Position numbers and translations under genes: made by a program. Below are positions 44,930 to 54,344 of a DNA stretch of 64,000 nucleotides, one piece after another. The DNA is from CTSoil-043 sp963821235. GTDB taxonomy: Bacteria; Chloroflexota; Limnocylindria; Limnocylindrales; CSP1-4. The notes beneath the pieces were generated by a model. That model saw nothing but the letters and a program-made list of their open reading frames with translations. It searched no databases and was not told the origin of the DNA. Numbering within the stretch: the first letter of the stretch is position 1; each line of letters begins with the position of its first letter. The stretch covers positions 62,001 to 126,000 of the forward strand of contig CAWGCS010000002.1 in NCBI GenBank assembly GCA_963821235.1, written 5' to 3'.

Positions 44930-47008
44930 ATGGGCGGAGCGGCGGCGCGGCGCTACGTGGTCGAGGGGCGGCCGGTGGGCCACCCGGTTCGCCTCGAGCA
45001 CGTTCGGATCGCGATGGACGACGGCGTCGACCTGGCGGCGACCCTCTATGTCCCCGACCTCCCCGGCGGCTCGTTCCCGGCGGTCCTGGAGTCGATCCCG
45101 TACCGCAAGGACGACTGGACCCTCTCGCGCGACTGGCCCCTCCACGGGGCCTTCGCGGCGGCCGGCTACGTGAGCTGCCGGCTGGACGTGCGGGGCACCG
45201 GGAGCAGCCGCGGGATCGCCGAGGACGAGTACACCGAGCGGGAGATCCTCGACAACGTCGCCGTGGTGGAGTGGCTCGCGCGGCAGCCGTGGAGCTCCGG
45301 GACCGTCGGGATGTTCGGGATCAGCTGGGGCGGCTTCTCCGCGCTCCAGGCGGCGATGCGCCGGCCGCCGGCGCTCCGGGCGATCATCCCGGCCTGCTTC
45401 AGCCACGACCGCTACCACGTCGACGTGCACTGGTGGGGCGGCACGCGGCTCATCGGGGAGAGCGCCTACTGGCCGGCCGAGATGGTCGGCGAGAACGCCC
45501 TGCCGCCGGACCCGCTGCGCTTCGGGCCCGGCTGGCGCGAGGAGTGGCTGCGGCGGCTCGCGGCGACGCCCCAATGGCCGATCTCCTCGCTCCGCCACCA
45601 GCGCCACGACGAGCACTGGCGGCACGGCTCGGCGTGCGAGGACTGGGGATCGATCGAGGCCGCGGTCCTCGCCCTCGGCGGGCTCAACGACTGGTACCGC
45701 GACAGCGTCCTGGCGGTGGTGGCGAACGTGCGGGCGCCGCGCCGCGGGATCCTCGGGCCGTGGGGCCACGCCTGGCCCCACGCCGGGACGCCGGGCCCGA
45801 CGATCGACGGCATCGGGCTCATGACCCGCTGGTGGGACCGCTGGCTGAAGGGCGAGCGGAACGGCGTGGACGAGGGGCCCGCGCTCTCGGTCTATGTCGT
45901 GGAGCCGGAGCCGGCCCAGGCCTTCCCGACTGCCATCGAGCCGGCGATGCTCCCCGGCCGCTGGTGGGCCACGGATCGCTGGCCGGCCGAGGCGGGAGGC
46001 GGGGCGGCCCTCGGCCTGGGCGGCGATGGCGCGGCCGGCCGGGGGACGCTGGGGGGCACGGATCCGGCCGGCGGAGAGGCGCCCGACACGTGGACCGGCG
46101 GCCCGGCCGGGGCGATGACCGCCCCCTTCACGTGCACGGGCAGCGAGCCCCAGGGAGGTCCCCTCGACCAGCGGCCGGACGACGCGCAGTCGCTGGTCTA
46201 TACGAGCGCCCCGCTCGCCGAGCCGCTGCTCATCGTGGGGACGCCGGTCGCCGACCTGCGGATCGCCGCCGACCGGCCCGTCGCCCAGGTCTCGGTCCGC
46301 CTCGAGGCCGTCGCGCCGGACGGGACCAGCGCCCTCCTCGCCCGCGGCCTGCTCAACCTGACCCGCCGCGACTCCTTCAGCGAACCGGCGCCGGTCGTGC
46401 CCGGGGCCGAGATGGCGGTCTCCGTCCCGCTCACCGCGACCGGGGCCCGAGTCCCCGTCGGCGAGCGGCTCCGCGTCGCGATCGCCGGCGCCGCGTTCCC
46501 CGTCGCATGGCCGCCGCCGGCGCCGGTGACCCTGACCCTCTTCCACGACGCCGCACGCCCCTCGCGCCTCTGCCTGCCCTCGCCGGTCGGCTGGGTGCCA
46601 TCCCGCGAGGACCTGGGCGCGGGGGCGCAGGACCCCGGCGACGCCGAGAGCCTCGAGGGGATCCCGTCGGCCTGGCGGGTCGAGCGGGACGCGCTGGCCG
46701 GCACGACGACCCTCGTGTCCGAGCTGGGCGGCGGGCACCGCTTCCCGGAGCGCGAAGGCCTCGTCTTCGCGGCCGACGAGCGCTTCCGGATCGTCGCCAG
46801 CGACGACTGGGCCCACGCGAAGGCCGGCGGCGAGGTCGCCTATCGCGTCGCCTGGCCCGGCGGGCCCGACGTCACGGCCGACGGCCGCCTGGCCGTGACG
46901 TCGGATGCCGATGCCTTCATCGTGAGCGTGGAGGTCACCGCGACCGAGGACGGCGCCGTCGTCTTCGCGCGCACCTGGGAGGAGCGGATCCCCCGCGACC
47001 TCGACTGA
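44930..47008 (+). CDS. CocE/NonD family hydrolase (S15-like)
   Basis: 692 aa. Alpha/beta hydrolase of the X-Pro dipeptidyl-peptidase/cocaine-esterase group: the nucleophile S132 is in FGISWGGFSA, and YVSCRLDVRGTGSSRG is the conserved oxyanion-side strand. GPWGHAWPH carries the probable catalytic His. The C-terminal part (from about 430) is the jelly-roll domain typical of the group. No signal peptide, so cytoplasmic. Substrate (ester, amide or peptide) cannot be read from the sequence. Confidence 0.85.
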   Translation: MGGAAARRYVVEGRPVGHPVRLEHVRIAMDDGVDLAATLYVPDLPGGSFPAVLESIPYRKDDWTLSRDWPLHGAFAAAGYVSCRLDVRGTGSSRGIAEDEYTEREILDNVAVVEWLARQPWSSGTVGMFGISWGGFSALQAAMRRPPALRAIIPACFSHDRYHVDVHWWGGTRLIGESAYWPAEMVGENALPPDPLRFGPGWREEWLRRLAATPQWPISSLRHQRHDEHWRHGSACEDWGSIEAAVLALGGLNDWYRDSVLAVVANVRAPRRGILGPWGHAWPHAGTPGPTIDGIGLMTRWWDRWLKGERNGVDEGPALSVYVVEPEPAQAFPTAIEPAMLPGRWWATDRWPAEAGGGAALGLGGDGAAGRGTLGGTDPAGGEAPDTWTGGPAGAMTAPFTCTGSEPQGGPLDQRPDDAQSLVYTSAPLAEPLLIVGTPVADLRIAADRPVAQVSVRLEAVAPDGTSALLARGLLNLTRRDSFSEPAPVVPGAEMAVSVPLTATGARVPVGERLRVAIAGAAFPVAWPPPAPVTLTLFHDAARPSRLCLPSPVGWVPSREDLGAGAQDPGDAESLEGIPSAWRVERDALAGTTTLVSELGGGHRFPEREGLVFAADERFRIVASDDWAHAKAGGEVAYRVAWPGGPDVTADGRLAVTSDADAFIVSVEVTATEDGAVVFARTWEERIPRDLD

Positions 47009-47029
47009 TCCCGAGGCCTGTGCCCCCGC

Positions 47030-48118
47030 TTACCGCGGCGGGTCGGCGGGGCGCCCGCGGCCGGCCTCGCGGGGCCGGCCGGTGCCTGCGAGCGCGGCCC
47101 GCCCGAGGCGGTCCATGACGGCTCGACCCAGGCCGACCGGGGCGATCGGCTGGGCCACGATGCGGTCGACTCCGGCGGCCTCGAGGTCGTGGAGGGCGTC
47201 GAAGAGGCGGGCGGCGACGGCCACCGGATCGCCGTCCGCGCTGAGGGTCTCCGCCGCCGCGAACGGCCCTCCGGCGGCCCGGGCGGCGGCGGCCCCGGCG
47301 GTCGAGGCGGCCAGGAGCCCGAGCCGCTCGCCGGGCGCCGGGGCGAGCCGTCCGTGCGGGTCGGCGGCGAACGGGTCGACGATCTCGATCGGGGCGCCGG
47401 GCGCGTAGTGGGCCCCGGCACGGCCGGGGGCGAGCGCGGCGCTGGCCGGGTCGCCGTCGTCGAGAAGCTCGAGCGGGCCGATCTCGGCCTCGATGGCCTC
47501 CGCCGCCAGGCCGCCCGGCCGCAGCAGGATCGCCCGGCCCTCGGCCAGCAGCACGACCGTCGATTCGACGCCGACGCGGCAGGGGCCACCATCGAGGACG
47601 AGCTCCACGCGGCCCGTGAGTCCCCGCACGACGTGCGCGGCACGCGTCGGCGAGACGCGCCCGTAGCGATTGGCCGAGGGGGCCGCGAGGGGGACGCCCG
47701 CCGCCCGGATCAGGGCCCGGGCGACGGGGTGATCGGGGACCCGCAGGCCGACGGTCGGCAGCCCGGCGGTGACGATCCCGGGGATGTGCGCCCGCCGTCG
47801 CAGCACGAGCGTCAGCGGGCCCGGCCAGAAGCGGGCGGCCAGGCGAGCCACACGGGGATCGCCGGCGTCGGCCGGAAGGGCGTGGGCCGCCACGTCGGCC
47901 GCGTCGGCGAGGTGGACGATGAGGGGGTCGAAGGCGGGCCGGTCCTTCGCGGCGAAGATGCGGGCGACCGCGTCGGCGTCGAGGGCGTTGGCGCCCAGGC
48001 CGTAGACCGTCTCGGTGGGGAAGGCCACGAGCCGGCCGGCCCGCAGGAGGGCGGCCGCCTCGGCGATGGCCGCCGGGTCGTGGCCCGCCAGGACCCGCGG
48101 CGCGCCCGTCGTCGTCAC
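47030..48118 (-). CDS. sua5: L-threonylcarbamoyladenylate synthase, Sua5 type
   Basis: 362 aa from GTG 48118, in a 4-nt GTGA overlap with the aldolase stop. The N-terminal YrdC domain has FPTETVYGLGANA, KDRPAFDPLIVHL and APSANRYGRVSPT. The C-terminal Sua5 domain follows, with the linker APGRAGAHYAPGAPI. It makes threonylcarbamoyl-AMP for the t6A modification of tRNA position 37. The pairing with a class II aldolase is probably fortuitous. Confidence 0.92.
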   Translation of the reverse strand: MTTTGAPRVLAGHDPAAIAEAAALLRAGRLVAFPTETVYGLGANALDADAVARIFAAKDRPAFDPLIVHLADAADVAAHALPADAGDPRVARLAARFWPGPLTLVLRRRAHIPGIVTAGLPTVGLRVPDHPVARALIRAAGVPLAAPSANRYGRVSPTRAAHVVRGLTGRVELVLDGGPCRVGVESTVVLLAEGRAILLRPGGLAAEAIEAEIGPLELLDDGDPASAALAPGRAGAHYAPGAPIEIVDPFAADPHGRLAPAPGERLGLLAASTAGAAAARAAGGPFAAAETLSADGDPVAVAARLFDALHDLEAAGVDRIVAQPIAPVGLGRAVMDRLGRAALAGTGRPREAGRGRPADPPR

Positions 48119-48816
48119 GGGCGGCGGTGCAGCGGCGGCGACGTCCGCCGCGCGGCTCCGGCCCCGGCTCGCCGCCCGGCCCGCCGGCGAGGATCGCCAC
48201 GGGCGAGCCATGCGGCCTGCCATGTTGCGCACAGCAGCTCGAGGACCTCGAGCCGGTCGACCGCCTCGTCCAGCGTCCGCCCCACCGCAAGGGCGCCGTG
48301 GCCGCCGAGCATGACGGCCCCGACGGCCGGGTCTCGGAGCGCCTCGGCGGTGGCCGCTGCCACGGCCGCGCTGCCGAACGGCAGGGCCGGCACCTGGGCG
48401 ACCTGCCCCAGCACGGCCCGCGCCTCGGGGAGGACCGCGGGGTCCGGGCGCAGGTCCGCGAGGAGGCAGGCGAGGACGGCCGGCGGGTGCGCGTGGGCGA
48501 TCGCTTGGGCGTCCGGGCGGGCGGCGTAGACGGCCTGGTGCACGGCGAGGTCGGAGGTCGGTCGCGGACCGGCGGGCCCGCCTCCGGCAGGCTGGTCGAG
48601 GGCCGCGTCGAGGGCGACGGCCAGCACGTCGCCGGTGCTGAGCTCGTCCTTGCGCCGGCCCGACGGCGTGACGGCGATGGCCCGGGGGTCGAGGCGGACC
48701 GACAGGTTGCCGTCGGTCCCGGCCACGAGCCGGCGCGTCCCCATCCGGCGGCCGGCGGCGACGATCGCGGCGGCGGCCGCCTCGAAGGTGGGGAGAGCGC
48801 GGTCGACGGCGTCCAT
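48115..48816 (-). CDS. Class II aldolase/adducin family protein
   Basis: 233 aa from ATG 48816; a longer in-frame reading would translate the 21-bp tandem repeat and is not protein-like. GTDGNLSVRL, TPSGRRKDEL, AIAHAHPPAVLA (zinc His pair HAH) and GGHGALAVG (third His) match the family of L-fuculose/L-ribulose-phosphate aldolases and epimerases. The first catalytic Glu position appears as PEARAVL. Probable zinc-dependent cleavage of a sugar phosphate, or a salvage step such as methylthioribulose-phosphate dehydration. Coupled to the sua5 gene. Confidence 0.8.
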   Translation of the reverse strand: MDAVDRALPTFEAAAAAIVAAGRRMGTRRLVAGTDGNLSVRLDPRAIAVTPSGRRKDELSTGDVLAVALDAALDQPAGGGPAGPRPTSDLAVHQAVYAARPDAQAIAHAHPPAVLACLLADLRPDPAVLPEARAVLGQVAQVPALPFGSAAVAAATAEALRDPAVGAVMLGGHGALAVGRTLDEAVDRLEVLELLCATWQAAWLARGDPRRRAGRRAGAGAARRTSPPLHRRP

Positions 48817-48856
48817 CGCGCCTAAGGATCGCGCGTCGGCGGCCGCTCCGCTCGTC

Positions 48857-48903
48857 GCGGGCCGGGGAACCGCCGCCGCGGGCCGGGGAACCGCCGCCGC
48901 GGG
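48857..48903. repeat. 21-bp tandem repeat, 2.2 copies
   Basis: Units at 48857-48877 and 48878-48898 are identical, and the third begins at 48899. The array lies in the divergent gap between the aldolase and lipoprotein genes, so copy number could affect promoter spacing. Confidence 0.7.
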
Positions 48904-48969
48904 GAGCGCGTCGGGTGGGAAGATCGCCCGGCGCACCTCGCGCCGCCCAGCCCAACCTGGAGCCCTCCC

Positions 48970-49866
48970 GTGACCGGTCCGCGCCTTCGACCCCTCGGCG
49001 CTCTCGTACCCATCCTGGCGGCCGCGCTCGTCGCCGCCTGCTCGTCAGGTGCCAGTCCCAGCCCGTCGGCCTCGCCGGCGTCCTCGGCCGACGCTGCCGG
49101 CTTCGTCATCCGGGCCTCGTGGACCCAGGCGCTGGCGCCGCGCGCGCTGTTCGGGAACATCCCGATCGTCGTCGTGACCGACGACGGGCGCATCCTCACC
49201 CAGGGGCCCGTCGCCGAGATCTATCCCGGCCCCCTCGTGGCGCCGATCGTGGAGCGGCCGATCAGCGCCAGCGGCGTGGCCGCGCTCCTCCAGGTCGCGA
49301 AGGACGGCGGGATCCTGCGGGCCGAGGGCGACTTCACCGGCGGCGCCCTGCCCCCGGGGGCCGCCGCGGCGCGGCTGCAGATCGTCGTCGACGGCGTCAC
49401 CTACGACCTGGTCGGCAACGCCGACGCGGCCGTGCCGTGCCCGGCGACGCAGCAATGCCCGGCTCCTGTGCCGGGCACGCCGGCGGCGTTCGCCACCGTC
49501 TGGTACCGCCTCCTCGACATGGCTGGCTGGCTGGCGGCCGACCTCGGCCCGGAGCATCCGTACGCCCCGCTGGCCTATGCCGTGATCGTCGCCGGTCCCC
49601 CCGAGGCCTGGCCCGGCGCAACGCCCCTCGTCTGGCCGGCCACCGACCCCGCGCTCGACCGCTTCGGCTCGCCGATCCGGGGCGAGGCGGGCGCCCGCTG
49701 CGGGACGGCCGCCGGCGACCTCGCGACCGTCCTCCGACCCCTCCTCGCGGGGGCGACCGCTCTCACTCCGTTCGTGGCCGCGCCGTCGGCGAGCGCGACG
49801 CATGGGCTGACGGTGCGGCCACTCCTCCCCGGCGACGAGGATCCCTGCGCGCCGATCGTGGAGTAG
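48970..49866 (+). CDS. Secreted lipoprotein of unknown function
   Basis: 298 aa from GTG 48970. Signal peptide with lipobox LVAAC (C24) followed by a Ser/Pro/Ala linker (residues 25-42). The remaining domain has conserved-looking beta strands (VIRASWTQ, IPIVVVTDDGRILTQGPV) and at least three further cysteines (PCPATQQCPAP), which may form disulfides outside the cell. Anchored to the outer face of the membrane. I recognise no family. Confidence 0.75.
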   Translation: MTGPRLRPLGALVPILAAALVAACSSGASPSPSASPASSADAAGFVIRASWTQALAPRALFGNIPIVVVTDDGRILTQGPVAEIYPGPLVAPIVERPISASGVAALLQVAKDGGILRAEGDFTGGALPPGAAAARLQIVVDGVTYDLVGNADAAVPCPATQQCPAPVPGTPAAFATVWYRLLDMAGWLAADLGPEHPYAPLAYAVIVAGPPEAWPGATPLVWPATDPALDRFGSPIRGEAGARCGTAAGDLATVLRPLLAGATALTPFVAAPSASATHGLTVRPLLPGDEDPCAPIVE

Positions 49867-49928
49867 CCATCGCGGGATGGCGCCACCGGCCGCGGCGCGC
49901 CCCGGGTGGCCCCGCTGCGCCCCAACCG

Positions 49929-50786
49929 TCAGGCCTGCGGCGGCCCCACCGCGATCCGGGCCTTCATCTCGTCCAGCCCGCCGAGCCAGTCGGAGATCGA
50001 TTCCTGCCACCAGGTCGCCCCGGCCTCCGCGAACTCGGCGATGGTCGCAGCCGCCGACGCCGGGTCGCCACCCGGCGTCGATCCCATGGCCACCATGTCG
50101 TAGGGGGCCTCGGGGTCGGAGCCCGCCTGGGCCCGGATCTCGCGGACGCGGGCGACGTCACGCCTGAACGCCTCGAGGGGCGGGAACCCGTCCTCAGCCG
50201 CCGGGGCGAAGCCGTCCCAGCGGGCCGCCCGCCGGAGGGGCGCGTCGGGGCCCGGACGGAGGGCGGCGACCCAGATCGGGATTCGTGGCTCCTGGAGCGG
50301 CCGCGGCAGGAAGGTCGCCTCCCGGACGTGGTAGTGGACGCCGTCGAAGGCGAAGGGCTCACCGCGCCACAGGCCGTCGAGGATCGCCAGCTCCTCGTCG
50401 ACCATCGCCCCGCGGCGGGCCAGGTCGACCTCGTCGCCGAACCAGCCGAACTCGGCGTCCGACGGCCAGCCGAGGCCGACGCCCAGGACCAGCCGTCCCT
50501 CGCTCAGGCGGTCGAGGGAAGCGGTCTCCCGGGCCAGCTTCGAGGGTCGCCGGCGGGGGAGTGAGGCGACCATCGGGCCGAGCCGGATCCGCGAGGTGGC
50601 CTGGGCGATCGCAGAGAGGGCGATCCACGGGTCGGCGATCTCGAGCTTCCAGCTCGCGTCCACCAGGATGTGGTCCCAGACGAAGAAGCCGTCCCAGCCG
50701 GCGTCCTCGGTGCGACGGGCCAGGTCGACCAGCACGCGCGGATCGCCGCCCGACCCGAAGTTGGGGAGGTTGATCGCGTAGCGCAT
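49929..50786 (-). CDS. F420-type luciferase-like (LLM) oxidoreductase
   Basis: 285 aa from ATG 50786. MRYAINLPNFGSGGD, AGWDGFFVWDHILV, LGPMVASLPRRRPSKLARE and LDRLSEGRLVLGVGLGW are the conserved strands of the bacterial luciferase-like barrel, in the branch that usually uses coenzyme F420. Expected hydride transfer on an unknown substrate. It is divergent from an MFS/aminotransferase/LLM operon with 23 bp between starts, so the four genes may share control. Confidence 0.82.
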   Translation of the reverse strand: MRYAINLPNFGSGGDPRVLVDLARRTEDAGWDGFFVWDHILVDASWKLEIADPWIALSAIAQATSRIRLGPMVASLPRRRPSKLARETASLDRLSEGRLVLGVGLGWPSDAEFGWFGDEVDLARRGAMVDEELAILDGLWRGEPFAFDGVHYHVREATFLPRPLQEPRIPIWVAALRPGPDAPLRRAARWDGFAPAAEDGFPPLEAFRRDVARVREIRAQAGSDPEAPYDMVAMGSTPGGDPASAAATIAEFAEAGATWWQESISDWLGGLDEMKARIAVGPPQA

Positions 50787-50797
50787 GCCCCAAAGGG

Positions 50798-50803
50798 TAC
50801 TCT
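50798..50803 (+). promoter_or_regulatory. -10 element of the MFS operon (leaderless)
   Basis: TACTCT lies 6 nt before the GTG at 50810, inside the 23-bp gap to the divergent oxidoreductase gene. Confidence 0.4.
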
Positions 50804-50809
50804 TGGGCG

Positions 50810-52204
50810 GTGACGACGACCACGCCGGTGGGCTCCGCCGCGCCCGATCCCCCGAGCCTGCCCCCGTCGTCGACGGGCGCACATGCCGCGGGCGGATCGG
50901 TCGCGGCCGTCGCACCGGGCCCCGGCGGGGCGGAGGAGGAGCCGCTCCACCTCGCGCCGGCGATCGCGACCCCGGCCATCCCCGATGCGGACCTGCGGGG
51001 CAACCGCGACTTCTGGGTCGTGCTGATCGGCCAGGGGATCAGCTCGTTCGGGGACGCGATCACGAACACGGCCCTTCCCATCCTCGTCCTGGCCCTCACC
51101 GGGTCGGGCCTGGCGATGGGCGTCGTCGGCGTCCTCTCGACGCTTCCGGACCTCATCATCGGCCTCCCGGCCGGTGCCTACGCCGATCGCTGGGACCGGC
51201 GTCGGATGATGCTCCTGGCCGACCTCGGCCGGGCCGTCCTCACGGCGCTCATCCCGGTCTCGGTCTGGCTGGGCGGTCCGACCCTCGCCCTCATCATGCT
51301 GGTGACCTTCCCCCTCAACGTCCTGCGCGTCCTCTGGCTGGCGGCCTACACGGCCGCCGTCCCCGGCCTCGTCGGGCGTGCCCAGGTGGCGCGGGCCAAC
51401 GCCGTCTTCGAGGCGGTCTTCAACGTCGGCTGGATCGTGGGGCCGGCCCTGGCCGGCTTCCTGGCCGCCGCCATCGGCCCCGGGCCGACGATCGCCATCG
51501 ATGCCGTCACCTTCGCCGTCTCGTCGGCCGCCCTCTTCCTCGTCCGCCGGCCGCTGCGCCCGGAGCCGCGGCACGAGGCGACGCACCTGCTGGCGGACAT
51601 CCGCGAGGGCATCGCCTACGTGGCCGGCCAGCCGACCCTGCGGGCGGTCATCGGCCTCTGGACGGCGACGTCCGTCCTCACCGCCGGGCTCGCCAGCGGG
51701 ATCATCTTCTACGTGACCGTCGATCGCGGCCTCGGCTCCGACGTCGTCGGGCTGGTGCTCTCGGCCTTCGCCGTGGGCTCCCTCGGCGGATCGCTCCTGG
51801 CCGCCCGGCTCGCCTTCACGGCCGTCGGCCGGATCATGCTCGCCGGCACCGTCGTCACGGGCCTCTCCCTGGTGATCGTCGCCCTCGACGTCCCGATTCC
51901 GATCATCGCCGGCGCCGCGCTCGTGGCCGGGATCGTCCAGGCCAACGTGCTCGTCTCGTACCTGACGTTGCGCACCCAGCTCTCCCCCGATGCCCTGCTC
52001 GGGCGCGTCGGCTCGACGGCGCGGACCCTGTCCGTCGGCCTCATGCCGATCGGGGCCCTCACCGCGGGGGCCCTGCTCGATTCCATCGGGGGCATGGCCA
52101 CGCTGGTCCTGATGGGCGTCGGGCTGATCGGTGCCGCGGCCTGGTTCGGGCTCCTCAGCAACGTCCGCCGGGCCCGCGTCCCGCGGCGGGTGGCGGGCTC
52201 GTGA
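50810..52204 (+). CDS. MFS transporter, MFS_3/EntS-like
   Basis: 464 aa. The first 60 residues are a Pro/Ser/Ala-rich cytoplasmic tail. RDFWVVLIGQGISSFGDAIT opens the first helix as in EntS-like exporters, and AGAYADRWDRRRMMLLADLG is the MFS loop 2-3 signature. About 11-12 helices. Likely efflux of a metabolite or drug. Overlaps the next gene by 4 nt. Confidence 0.87.
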   Translation: MTTTTPVGSAAPDPPSLPPSSTGAHAAGGSVAAVAPGPGGAEEEPLHLAPAIATPAIPDADLRGNRDFWVVLIGQGISSFGDAITNTALPILVLALTGSGLAMGVVGVLSTLPDLIIGLPAGAYADRWDRRRMMLLADLGRAVLTALIPVSVWLGGPTLALIMLVTFPLNVLRVLWLAAYTAAVPGLVGRAQVARANAVFEAVFNVGWIVGPALAGFLAAAIGPGPTIAIDAVTFAVSSAALFLVRRPLRPEPRHEATHLLADIREGIAYVAGQPTLRAVIGLWTATSVLTAGLASGIIFYVTVDRGLGSDVVGLVLSAFAVGSLGGSLLAARLAFTAVGRIMLAGTVVTGLSLVIVALDVPIPIIAGAALVAGIVQANVLVSYLTLRTQLSPDALLGRVGSTARTLSVGLMPIGALTAGALLDSIGGMATLVLMGVGLIGAAAWFGLLSNVRRARVPRRVAGS

Positions 52205-53457
52205 CGGGCGCCACCGGCAACGCCCGGCGAGCTGACCGGCCGCCGCGGGCAGCGCTCGCCGCCGCCTGGGCCCTCGACCCGGCGGTCGTCTTCCTGAACC
52301 ACGGCTCCTTCGGCGCCTGCCCCCGCGCCGTCCTGGAGGCCCAGGCCGTCCTCCGGGCGGAGCTGGAGGCGAACCCGGTGGCCTTCCTCGAGCGTGCGCT
52401 CGAGCCGCGCCTGGAGGCGGCCCGGGCGGCCCTCGGCGCCTTCCTGGGGGCGGACCCGCAGGACCTCGCCGTCGTCCCCAACGCCACGCACGGCGTGGCG
52501 ACCGTCCTGCGCAGCACGCGGTTCGCCCCCGGCGACGAGCTCCTGACCACCGATCACGAGTACAACGCGATCGTCAACATGCTGCGCTTCGCAGCCGCCC
52601 GCGACGGCGCCAGGGTCGTGGTCGCCCGCATCCCCCTTCCGGTCGAGGGACCGGACGAGGTCGCCGAGCGCATCCTCGCCGGCGCCGGGCCGCGAACGCG
52701 CCTCATCCTGGTGAGCCACGTGACGAGCCCTACCGGGCTCGTCCTCCCGGTGGAGCGGATCGTGGCGGCCGCTGAGGGGCGCGGCATCCCTGTCCTCGTG
52801 GACGGGGCGCACGGGCCGGGCATGCTCCCCCTCGACCTCGCCGCGCTCGGCGCCAGCTACTACACCGGGAACCTCCACAAGTGGGTCTGCGCGCCGAAGG
52901 GGTCCGCCTTCCTCCACGTCCGCCGCGACCGCCAGGCGGCGACGCACCCGCTGGCCATCAGCCACGGCGCCAACGACCCCCGCCCGGGACGGGGGACCTT
53001 CCGCAAGGAGTTCGACTGGACGGGCACCGCCGACCCGACGCCATTCCTCGTCGTGCCGACGGCACTCGAGACGGTCGGTGGGCTCGTGGACGGGGGCTGG
53101 CCCGCGGTGATGGCCCGCAACCGGGACGTCGCGACGGGCGCACGCACCGCGCTCGAGGCGGTCGCCGGGCGCCGTTCGCTCGCCCCGGCGGCGATGATCG
53201 GCTCGCTGGCCGCGATCGGGCTCCCGTTCGACCGGGGCTTCGCCGGCCGCGGCCCCGCCGACCACGACCCGCTGAAGGCGCGCCTCCGCGAGGAGGCGAG
53301 GATCGAGGTCCCGGTCCATGTTTGGCCCCGCGACCCGGCACCCGGCGACCGTCGCCACCGGATCCTGCGGATCTCGGCCCACCTCCACAACGACGCGGCC
53401 GAGTACCGCTACCTGGCCGAGGCGCTGGAGGCGCTCCTGGCGGAGGAGGAACGATGA
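52201..53457 (+). CDS. Class V PLP aminotransferase, isopenicillin-N-epimerase-like
   Basis: 418 aa, GTG start in a GTGA overlap. FLNHGSFGACPRAVLE, NATHGVATVLR, TTDHEYNAIVNM and VDGAHGPGMLPLD (PLP ring Asp) are characteristic. The Schiff-base Lys is in GNLHKWVCAPKG. This branch includes isopenicillin N epimerase-like enzymes and cysteine desulfurase relatives; no beta-lactam genes are present. It probably transforms an amino acid or amine substrate linked to the flanking transporter and F420-type oxidoreductase. Confidence 0.87.
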   Translation: MTGATGNARRADRPPRAALAAAWALDPAVVFLNHGSFGACPRAVLEAQAVLRAELEANPVAFLERALEPRLEAARAALGAFLGADPQDLAVVPNATHGVATVLRSTRFAPGDELLTTDHEYNAIVNMLRFAAARDGARVVVARIPLPVEGPDEVAERILAGAGPRTRLILVSHVTSPTGLVLPVERIVAAAEGRGIPVLVDGAHGPGMLPLDLAALGASYYTGNLHKWVCAPKGSAFLHVRRDRQAATHPLAISHGANDPRPGRGTFRKEFDWTGTADPTPFLVVPTALETVGGLVDGGWPAVMARNRDVATGARTALEAVAGRRSLAPAAMIGSLAAIGLPFDRGFAGRGPADHDPLKARLREEARIEVPVHVWPRDPAPGDRRHRILRISAHLHNDAAEYRYLAEALEALLAEEER

Positions 53458-54344
53458 AGGTCGGCCTGATTCTGCCGATGAGCGACGACGACGGGGCCGG
53501 CACGCCGACCTGGCCGGCCATCCGGGAGCTGGCAGCCCAGGCGGAGGCGGGCGGCGTCGACTCGGTCTGGATCTACGACCACCTCCTCTTCCGCCTGGGC
53601 GGCCACGCCAGCGGGATCCACGAGGCATGGACGCTCCTGACCGCGGTCGCCGCCGTCACGACGCGCGTGGAGGTGGGGACCATCGTCCTGGCCACCAGCT
53701 TCCGGAACCCGGCGCTCCTGGCCAAGATGGCCACCACCCTCGACGAGGTCAGCGGCGGGCGGGTGATCCTGGGCCTCGGCTGCGGCTGGCACGAGCCCGA
53801 GTACGCCGCCTTCGGATACCCGTTCGACCATCGCGTCGACCGCTGCGAGGAGGCCCTTCGCATCGTCGTCCCCCTCCTGCGCGAGGGGTCCGTGACGTTC
53901 AGCGGTGCCTATCACCGGGCCGAGGACTGCCTGATCCTCCCGCGCGGCCCGCGCGAGCGCATCCCGGTCATGGTCGCGGCGCGGGGCCCGCGCATGCTCC
54001 GCCTGGCGGCCCAGCACGCCGACGCCTGGAACATCGCCTGGTTCGGGATGCCCGACGACCGCCTGGAGCAGCGGATGGCCGACTTCCGCGCGGCCTGCGC
54101 CGAGGTCGGGCGCGACCCCTTCTCGATCGAGGTGACGGTGGGCGTCACCGTCAAGGCCGAGGCCGACGCGGACTGGGGCCGGCCGGGCGCGCCGCCCGCG
54201 CTCCTCGCCCGACCGGAGGTCGTCGCCGACGCCCTGCGCGCCTACGCCACCCTCGGCATCGCCCACGTCCAGCTCGACGTCCAGCCGGCCAGCGCGGCCA
54301 CCTTCGCCCGGGTGATCCAGGGGATCGGCCGCTTCCGGGCCTAG
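53454..54344 (+). CDS. F420-type luciferase-like (LLM) oxidoreductase
   Basis: 296 aa, ATGA overlap with the aminotransferase. MKVGLILPMSDDDGAG, GVDSVWIYDHLLF, GTIVLATSFRNPALLAKMA and VSGGRVILGLGCGWHEPEY match the luciferase-like family; F420 rather than FMN is the usual cofactor of this branch. Its last 4 nt overlap the converging P-type ATPase gene. It is not a close copy of the oxidoreductase at 49.9-50.8 kb. Confidence 0.83.
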   Translation: MKVGLILPMSDDDGAGTPTWPAIRELAAQAEAGGVDSVWIYDHLLFRLGGHASGIHEAWTLLTAVAAVTTRVEVGTIVLATSFRNPALLAKMATTLDEVSGGRVILGLGCGWHEPEYAAFGYPFDHRVDRCEEALRIVVPLLREGSVTFSGAYHRAEDCLILPRGPRERIPVMVAARGPRMLRLAAQHADAWNIAWFGMPDDRLEQRMADFRAACAEVGRDPFSIEVTVGVTVKAEADADWGRPGAPPALLARPEVVADALRAYATLGIAHVQLDVQPASAATFARVIQGIGRFRA

